Assembly (NCBI GenBank): GCA_947452535.1
Contig: CANGCM010000015.1
Location: 1 to 36,650 of the forward strand
From: Burkholderiaceae bacterium
GTDB lineage: Bacteria > Pseudomonadota > Gammaproteobacteria > Burkholderiales > Burkholderiaceae
Direction of reading: 5' to 3'
Length of the DNA stretch: 36,650 nucleotides
Within the stretch, counting starts at the first letter, position 1. Every line of letters starts with the position of its first letter. Position numbers and translations under genes: made by a program. This document shows, piece after piece, positions 32,472 through 36,650 of this stretch. Under the pieces are notes generated by a model. That model worked only from the letters and a program-made list of their open reading frames with translations, ran no database searches and was not told where the DNA came from.

Positions 32472-34142
32472 ATGTCAACATCAACTAAAGCAGCCCCAAT
32501 GACCGCTGAAGAACGCAAAGTTATTTTTGCTTCCTCATTAGGAACGGTTTTTGAGTGGTACGACTTTTATCTTTACGGTTCATTGGCTGCGATTATGGCC
32601 AAGCAGTTTTTCTCAGGCTTAGATGCTGGCTCTGCCTTCATTTTTGCATTATTAGCTTTTGCTGCTGGTTTTATCGTTCGCCCATTCGGCGCTTTGGTAT
32701 TCGGTCGCTTAGGTGATTTGATTGGTCGTAAGTACACCTTCTTGGTAACGATCATGCTCATGGGTGGCGCAACCTTCATTGTGGGTTTACTGCCTAACTA
32801 TGCAACTATCGGTGTTGCCGCTCCAGTCATCTTGATCGCATTGCGTATGCTTCAAGGTTTGGCTTTGGGTGGTGAGTACGGTGGCGCAGCCACATACGTT
32901 GCTGAGCATGCTCCTCACGGCAAGCGTGGTGCTTACACAGCTTGGATTCAAACCACAGCTACATTAGGTTTGTTCTTGTCCTTGCTCGTGATTTTATTCA
33001 CACGTGAATTTACTGGTCCAGACTTTGATGTCTGGGGCTGGCGTGTTCCATTCCTCCTCTCTATTTTATTGTTGGCCGTTTCTGTTTACATCCGTCTGTC
33101 GATGAACGAATCCCCAGCTTTCAAGAAGATGAAGGAAGAGGGCAAGCTCTCTAAAGCGCCTTTGACTGAATCATTTGCTCAATGGAAGAACTTGAAGATT
33201 GTGATCTTGGCATTGTTTGGTCTGGTTGCAGGTCAAGCGGTGGTTTGGTACACAGGTCAGTTCTATGCCTTGTTCTACCTCACTCAAGTATTGAAGGTAG
33301 ATCCGAAGACTGCGAACTTATTGATTGCTGCTTCATTGGTAATCGGTACACCATTCTTCGTAATCTTTGGCAGTTTGTCAGATAAGATTGGTCGTAAGGT
33401 CATCATCATGGGCGGTTTGTTGTTGGCCGTCATTTTGTACATCCCGAACACGCCAGTTTCCTTGTTTAATGGCTTAACCCACTTTGCTAATCCAGCATTG
33501 GAAAAAGCGATGGCAACTGCACCGGCCAGTATTACTACTGATTTGAACGAATGTACTTTCCAGTTCAATCCAACAGGTACTGCGAAGTTCACTAGCTCTT
33601 GCGATATTGCAAAGCAGGTGATGGCCTCTAACTCTGCAAGCTATACAACGATTGCTGGCCCAGCCGGCGCAGCTGCTGTTGTGAAGATTGGCGACACAGA
33701 GATTGAGGGCTATTCTGCTAAAGGTATGGCTCCAGCTGATGCGAAAGCAAAAGATGCCGAGTTCAAGAAAGCTATTCGTGAAGCATTGAATGCTGCTGGT
33801 TACCCAGCTAAGGCTGATCCTGCAGCTATCAACCATGCTGCAGTTCTTGGTATCTTGGTCATTTTAGTGCTTTTGGTAACCATGGTTTATGGCCCAATCG
33901 CTGCGATGTTGGTTGAGTTGTTCCCAACTCGCATTCGTTATACCTCGATGTCTTTGCCATACCATATCGGTAACGGTTGGTTCGGCGGCTTAATGCCAAC
34001 AATCGCTTTTGCTTTGGTTGCGCAAAACGGTAATATTTACTATGGTCTCTGGTATCCAATCATCATCGCTACGGTGACATTAGTAATCGGTGTACTGTTT
34101 GTTAAAGAAACTAAAGACGTAGATATCTACGCTAAAGACTAA
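32472..34142 (+). CDS. MHS-family MFS transporter with large periplasmic insert
   Basis: The 556-residue protein is a metabolite:H+ symporter (ProP/KgtP/ShiA type). It starts with SSLGTVFEWYDFYLYGSLAA, has RPFGALVFGRLGDLIGRKYT (MFS motif A, about residues 70-89), LQGLALGGEYGGAATYVAEH and SDKIGRKV (second half). Twelve helices are present, but between helix 9 (about 311-326) and helix 10 (about 457-475) lies an about 125-residue hydrophilic segment. The segment has two cysteines (C361, C377) and an alanine/lysine-rich part, and is predicted to be periplasmic. Family members are usually about 430-500 residues. Codon use is strongly biased (mostly GGT, GCT and similar favoured codons), suggesting high expression. 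Substrate is unknown, with small carboxylates or betaine-type compounds likely. Confidence 0.9.
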   Translation: MSTSTKAAPMTAEERKVIFASSLGTVFEWYDFYLYGSLAAIMAKQFFSGLDAGSAFIFALLAFAAGFIVRPFGALVFGRLGDLIGRKYTFLVTIMLMGGATFIVGLLPNYATIGVAAPVILIALRMLQGLALGGEYGGAATYVAEHAPHGKRGAYTAWIQTTATLGLFLSLLVILFTREFTGPDFDVWGWRVPFLLSILLLAVSVYIRLSMNESPAFKKMKEEGKLSKAPLTESFAQWKNLKIVILALFGLVAGQAVVWYTGQFYALFYLTQVLKVDPKTANLLIAASLVIGTPFFVIFGSLSDKIGRKVIIMGGLLLAVILYIPNTPVSLFNGLTHFANPALEKAMATAPASITTDLNECTFQFNPTGTAKFTSSCDIAKQVMASNSASYTTIAGPAGAAAVVKIGDTEIEGYSAKGMAPADAKAKDAEFKKAIREALNAAGYPAKADPAAINHAAVLGILVILVLLVTMVYGPIAAMLVELFPTRIRYTSMSLPYHIGNGWFGGLMPTIAFALVAQNGNIYYGLWYPIIIATVTLVIGVLFVKETKDVDIYAKD

Positions 34143-34167
34143 GCTTTACTAGTCTGTTTGAAAAACT

Positions 34168-34198
34168 AAACCCGATCACTTAGTGGTCGGGTTTTTTT
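34168..34198 (+). terminator. Intrinsic terminator after the MHS transporter
   Basis: The stem AAACCCGATCA (34168-34178) pairs with TGGTCGGGTTT (34184-34194) with one G-U pair, over a CTTAG loop, followed by T7. On the opposite strand the stem is followed by TTTAGTTTTT, so it probably also ends the MOSC-domain transcript. Confidence 0.9.
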
Positions 34199-34222
34199 AT
34201 TGCCAAAATGAATCTCCGGGAT

Positions 34223-34834
34223 TTAATCCCAAAGGTTTTTTTGCTTACCCCGATTCAAGAGTGTGTCGTTTTGATCGGCTATAGATATTAGTCTTTCACC
34301 TGGGATGATCTTGATCTGAGCGCCTGCGGCAAGCGTTCCTGTTTGATTAACGCGTAAGTACCATCCACTAAATCCGGATTGCAACATGGCTTTAGCTGCG
34401 CCTTTGTATTCCATCTTGACATTGAACTTAAAGCAAGGTTCGCGTAGCTTAACTACCGTAAATTGAAGATCACCAATCTGAATTTGGTCGCCCACAAAGA
34501 CTTCGGTTTCTAGTAAACCTTCAATCGTGAAGTTTTCACCGAATGAGCCCAGCGGAAGATCAATTTGCTTTTTTGTTTCTCGAGTTAGAAGCGCATTCCA
34601 AAAAGCGTAGTGCTCAACTGGATAGACATAAATCGCTTTCTCAAGTCCGCCATGTACAGACAAGTCTGCTTGTTCATCTCCTGCAACGCCGAGTCGAGTA
34701 ATTTCAACTGGGGCTGGATGAAGAAGATTGCTAATAGATTCTTTATTGATAGCAGATGCCACTCGTTTGTAGTTTGGGTGGTGCAATCCAAAGAGGGGTA
34801 TCACTTTTCCGCAAGAGATCGAGAGAAGTCGCAT
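34223..34834 (-). CDS. MOSC domain protein (YiiM-like)
   Basis: The 203-residue protein is a short MOSC-domain form of the YiiM type. Conserved features are ADLSVHGGLEKAIYVYPVEH (HGG at 61-63), GSFGENFTIEGL, EVFVGDQIQIGDLQFTVV and the expected molybdenum-cofactor-binding cysteine C134 in REPCFKFNVK. E. coli YiiM reduces N-hydroxylated base analogues and related compounds with the molybdenum cofactor. The role here is inferred to be similar. A GACAAT -10-like box lies 5 bp before the ATG, without a good -35 or Shine-Dalgarno sequence. It is convergent with the MHS gene and shares its terminator. Confidence 0.9.
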   Translation of the reverse strand: MRLLSISCGKVIPLFGLHHPNYKRVASAINKESISNLLHPAPVEITRLGVAGDEQADLSVHGGLEKAIYVYPVEHYAFWNALLTRETKKQIDLPLGSFGENFTIEGLLETEVFVGDQIQIGDLQFTVVKLREPCFKFNVKMEYKGAAKAMLQSGFSGWYLRVNQTGTLAAGAQIKIIPGERLISIADQNDTLLNRGKQKNLWD

Positions 34835-34839
34835 TGCTT

Positions 34840-34845
34840 ATTGTC
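34840..34845 (-). promoter_or_regulatory. Possible -10 box next to the MOSC gene start
   Basis: On the minus strand GACAAT (4-5 of 6 matches to TATAAT) ends 5 bp before the MOSC gene ATG. The -35 region is poor. It is one of several -10-like boxes almost touching start codons in this window. Confidence 0.25.
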
Positions 34846-34908
34846 ACGCAGGTAAAAAAATAGAAGAACTATTGGTAGCTTCTTAATAACAAAGCCAGGG
34901 ACAGTCTT

Positions 34909-34933
34909 TGGGTCTTGAAAAAACCAAGACCCA
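34909..34933. repeat. 9-bp perfect hairpin behind a small ORF
   Basis: The arms TGGGTCTTG (34909-34917) and CAAGACCCA (34925-34933) pair perfectly over a 7-nt AAAAAAC loop. The hairpin begins 13 bp after the stop of the 33-residue ORF (minus strand). No T-run follows in that direction, so it is not a textbook terminator, but it could stabilise the 3' end of the short message. Confidence 0.5.
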
Positions 34934-34946
34934 TTGACGTAGAGCC

Positions 34947-35048
34947 CTAAGAGCCCATTTGGTGGCCCTGATAGCGTCTTGCATAGGCAAGGCGTGCTTC
35001 TGACCAGGCTGCTAATAGTTGATTCATAAATTGAACTAACTTTTTCAT
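34947..35048 (-). CDS. Small 33-residue hypothetical protein
   Basis: A short minus-strand ORF lies in the otherwise empty space between the MOSC gene and tRNA-Met. It starts at ATG 35048-35046 with a strong ribosome binding site (AGGAAG, 5 nt upstream in GAAAGGAAGACATCATG) and ends with TAG. The product starts MKKLVQFMNQLLAAWSEARL and ends AYARRYQGHQMGS. The N-terminal 20 residues could form an amphipathic helix, and the C-terminal part is basic. I do not recognise a family. It might be a membrane-surface-binding small protein or a short regulator. A 9-bp hairpin follows the stop. No good promoter is seen, but the ribosome binding site and hairpin argue that it is real. Confidence 0.6.
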   Translation of the reverse strand: MKKLVQFMNQLLAAWSEARLAYARRYQGHQMGS

Positions 35049-35190
35049 GATGTCTTCCTTTCTTGAGGGGTGATCAGTGATGTGTAATTTGCCCTATGGT
35101 TAGGGTTTACACCAATACAGTATGCGCTTTAATTGAAAGTAGTGTGTGACTGCTTATTTGACCCTTGATAGTGGTAGCAAGGGGGTGATA

Positions 35191-35219
35191 TGGCGATTGA
35201 GGCTTATATTTGCTACAAT
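35191..35219 (+). promoter_or_regulatory. Promoter of tRNA-Met
   Basis: TACAAT (35214-35219) lies 9 bp before the tRNA 5' end, which is correctly placed for a start near 35226. The matching -35 at 17-bp spacing (TGGCGA, 35191-35196) is only a weak fit, so activation by a factor such as Fis is conceivable. Confidence 0.6.
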
Positions 35220-35228
35220 CACACCTTC

Positions 35229-35305
35229 GGCGAATTAGCTCAGCTGGTTAGAGCGACGGAATCATAATCCGCAGGTCCGGGGTTCAAATCCCTGATTCGC
35301 CACCA
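35229..35305 (+). tRNA. tRNA-Met (CAU), elongator
   Basis: A 77-nt cloverleaf: acceptor GGCGAAT pairs with ATTCGCC, the D-arm is GCTC/GAGC, the anticodon loop is ATCATAA with anticodon CAT, the T-arm is CGGGG-TTCAAAT-CCCTG, and CCA is encoded. Positions 27-43 form an A-C mismatch at the top of the anticodon stem. A CAT anticodon can also mark initiator tRNA or lysidine-modified tRNA-Ile2. The acceptor stem is fully paired, arguing against initiator, and the body resembles burkholderial elongator tRNA-Met as I recall it. Confidence 0.88.
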
Positions 35306-35311
35306 AATTTT

Positions 35312-35344
35312 GGGCTAGAGACTACTCTCTAGCCCATTTCTTTT
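35312..35344 (+). terminator. Intrinsic terminator after tRNA-Met
   Basis: A perfect 10-bp stem, GGGCTAGAGA (35312-35321) with TCTCTAGCCC (35326-35335), over a CTAC loop, is followed by ATTTCTTTT. It sits 6 bp after the tRNA CCA end and 18 bp from the convergent Bug protein stop. Confidence 0.9.
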
Positions 35345-35353
35345 AGACGGACC

Positions 35354-36352
35354 CTAATCTGCTCGAATGTTTGCCTTAGCGACAACATTTTTCCAAAGAC
35401 GTTGTTGTTGGGCAATTAGGGCAGCAAATTCAGCCGGTGACCCACCGCCAATGATGGCATCTTCACTAGCAAATCGTTCTGCTACAGCCGGGGTTCTGAG
35501 CGCCTTATAGGCCCCTTCTTGAATTTGCTTAATCACGCTTTCGGGCGTATTTGCAGGTACTAGAATCCCGTACCATTGCACCGATTCAAATCCTTTGTAA
35601 CCCGATTCCGCAACCGTTGGAAGATTGGGTAGAGATGAAATTCGTTGCGGAGTTCCAGTGGCAATCGCTCGTAATTTTCCGGAGCGAATATATTGAAGTA
35701 GTGCGGGAGTTCCGGCCGAGAATACTTGGATTCTGCCTGCTAGTAGATCTGTTAAGGCAGGTCCGGTCCCCTTGTAGGGAATGTGCGCGATATCCATCCC
35801 AGTGGTCAGTTTTAAATACTCCATTGCTAGATGCCCAGCACTAGCATTTCCGGCAGATCCATAATTTAATTTACCTGGATTATTTTTTGCATAAGCAACC
35901 AAGTCTTTGAGATTCTCTACTGGCAGGTCCGGATGCACTACAAACAGGCTTGGCACCTTAGCTAATAGTGTCACAGGCGCAAAGTCTTTATTAACGTCAT
36001 ATCCTGTATTGCTAAAGATGTAGGGATTAACCGCCATCGATCCAACATGCCCCAAGATCATGGTGTAGCCATCTGGTGCCGATTTAGCAACCTCTAGCAT
36101 TGCTGGAACGCCGCCTCCACCTGCTTTGTTTTCAAGGATGACGGGATAGGGCAATTGTTTAGATAGCTCTTGACCTACCGTGCGAGCAACAATATCAGAC
36201 GTCCCGCCGGGAACAAACGGCACAATAAATCGGATGGGTTTTTGTGGCCAAGTAGATTGGGAGAAGCCGGTATTGATAAAGCCTGCCAGGCTAATTGCTA
36301 GGGCGCTATGCAGTAAAAGACGACGTTGTTCATCGGCGATATTGTTATTCAT
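35354..36352 (-). CDS. Bug/TctC-family tripartite tricarboxylate transporter binding protein (orphan)
   Basis: The 332-residue periplasmic binding protein has a signal peptide (hydrophobic about residues 12-28, cleavage near FSQS). The Bug hallmarks are WPQKPIRFIVPFVPGGTSDI, NKAGGGGVPAMLEVAKSAPD and GHVGSMAVNPYIF. GKLNYGSAGNASAGHLAMEY and PYKGTGPALTDLLAGRIQVF follow. Bug proteins bind small carboxylates or amides such as nicotinate and glutamate. No TctA or TctB permease gene is in the window, so it is one of the many orphan Bug proteins of Burkholderiales. The ribosome binding site AAGAGA is 7 nt before the ATG. Confidence 0.93.
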   Translation of the reverse strand: MNNNIADEQRRLLLHSALAISLAGFINTGFSQSTWPQKPIRFIVPFVPGGTSDIVARTVGQELSKQLPYPVILENKAGGGGVPAMLEVAKSAPDGYTMILGHVGSMAVNPYIFSNTGYDVNKDFAPVTLLAKVPSLFVVHPDLPVENLKDLVAYAKNNPGKLNYGSAGNASAGHLAMEYLKLTTGMDIAHIPYKGTGPALTDLLAGRIQVFSAGTPALLQYIRSGKLRAIATGTPQRISSLPNLPTVAESGYKGFESVQWYGILVPANTPESVIKQIQEGAYKALRTPAVAERFASEDAIIGGGSPAEFAALIAQQQRLWKNVVAKANIRAD

Positions 36353-36528
36353 GCGATGTCTCTTATTGGTGTGTTTATTTTTGGCAAAATGTTGATTAAG
36401 TGATTCACTTTTTTAGCGCCCCATGGTGATTGGATATTTTTAGGAGCGCGCGCTGTATGAGTATATTAGAGGCATAGCCTCATATCGGATGGTGCTGATC
36501 AGACTGCAGAAGTTGATAGGTTAAGTTA
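36353..36528. promoter_or_regulatory. Divergent intergenic region (Bug gene / DUF2878 gene)
   Basis: This 176-bp gap contains a perfect 13-bp palindrome AAGTGATTCACTT (36398-36410), about 45 bp upstream of the Bug gene start, and a small inverted repeat GAGGC-ATA-GCCTC (36469-36481). Either could be an operator. No convincing promoter hexamers or RNA gene were seen. Confidence 0.35.
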
Positions 36529-36650
36529 ATGGCTAAATTTTGGAATTTCGTGTTTTTCCAGCTAGGCTGGTTTGCCTGCATTATTGGTGCGGCCAATAAT
36601 CAGGTTTTATGGCCAGTCATCGGCACCCTTATCTATCTAGCCATTCATAT
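36529..36650 (+). CDS. DUF2878 family membrane protein (5' part, cut by window edge)
   Basis: An ORF starts at ATG 36529 and runs off the window end. The visible 40 residues include MAKFWNFVFFQLGWFACIIG and AANNQVLWPVIGTLIYLAIH. Two hydrophobic helices and the F-Q-L-G-W-F-A-C motif match my memory of DUF2878, a short multi-pass membrane protein family often found beside cyclopropane-fatty-acid synthase or amine-oxidase genes. The function is unknown. AGG about 10 nt upstream is a weak ribosome binding site. Confidence 0.6.
   Translation, partial: MAKFWNFVFFQLGWFACIIGAANNQVLWPVIGTLIYLAIH

Noticed and set aside
33284..33836. Two minus-strand ORFs (102 and 120 residues) opposite the MHS transporter insert
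   Set aside because: They are mirror frames caused by the strong codon bias of the transporter gene and have no recognisable motifs.
36457..36477. Tiny ORF MSILEA preceded by AGGAG, possible leader peptide
   Set aside because: Six codons with 10-nt spacing and no attenuator-like structure downstream beyond a 5-bp inverted repeat; chance occurrence is likely.
1..36650. Mobile elements, CRISPR arrays, prophage or toxin-antitoxin modules
   Set aside because: No transposase, integrase, regularly spaced repeats or toxin-like small gene pairs were seen on either strand; gene content and composition are uniform.

Overview
The window looks like a stretch of compact betaproteobacterial chromosome, most likely Polynucleobacter or a close Burkholderiaceae relative. 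That assignment is an inference from mid-40s GC content, very short or overlapping intergenic spaces, Burkholderiales-type gene order (purH-fis-dusB-ubiH-pepP-murU-amgK facing lptD-surA-pdxA-rsmA, then plsC-gmhB-glyS-glyQ-lnt-corC-ybeY-miaB) and the presence of TRAP and Bug-type solute transporters. No database search was possible. I see no insertion sequence, prophage, integrase, CRISPR array or broken gene.

Layout. Bases 1-6532 (minus strand) carry purH (cut by the window edge), fis, dusB, ubiH, pepP and the cell-wall recycling pair murU and amgK. Diverging from amgK, 6566-12315 (plus) is a tightly overlapping outer-membrane/housekeeping operon: lptD, surA, pdxA, rsmA. Bases 12334-22316 (minus) form a long run: plsC, gmhB, glyS, glyQ, lnt, corC-like, ybeY, miaB and a putative Na+/H+ antiporter. 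The ybeZ/phoH gene that usually separates miaB from ybeY is missing. Bases 22398-27455 (plus) hold a rhodanese protein, htpG behind a textbook heat-shock (sigma-32) promoter, amtB behind a near-perfect NtrC-type palindrome, a gamma-carbonic anhydrase and a TRIC/UPF0126 membrane protein. Bases 27442-32169 (minus) are a TRAP transporter operon (TakP-like binding protein, small and large permease) ending in a cytosolic gamma-glutamyltransferase-fold Ntn hydrolase. A 302-bp regulatory region rich in palindromes separates it from a divergent MHS-family MFS transporter with a large extracytoplasmic insert. The last 2.5 kb hold a MOSC protein, an unannotated-looking 33-residue small ORF, tRNA-Met, an orphan Bug-type binding protein and the start of a DUF2878 membrane protein.

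How the genes fit together. Much of the window serves the envelope: LPS export (LptD), outer-membrane protein folding (SurA), heptose synthesis (GmhB), phospholipid synthesis (PlsC), lipoprotein acylation (Lnt) and muramic acid recycling (AmgK/MurU). A second theme is translation and RNA quality (DusB, RsmA, GlyQS, YbeY, MiaB, tRNA-Met). The accessory part is nutrient uptake: ammonium, 2-oxo-acid-like TRAP substrates, an MHS substrate and a Bug substrate. The most interesting points are the TRAP plus Ntn-hydrolase cassette with its complex control region, the extra domain in the MHS transporter, the hidden small ORF, and several promoters whose -10 box lies so close to the start codon that leaderless transcripts are likely. 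Nothing here is clearly a wholly new system.
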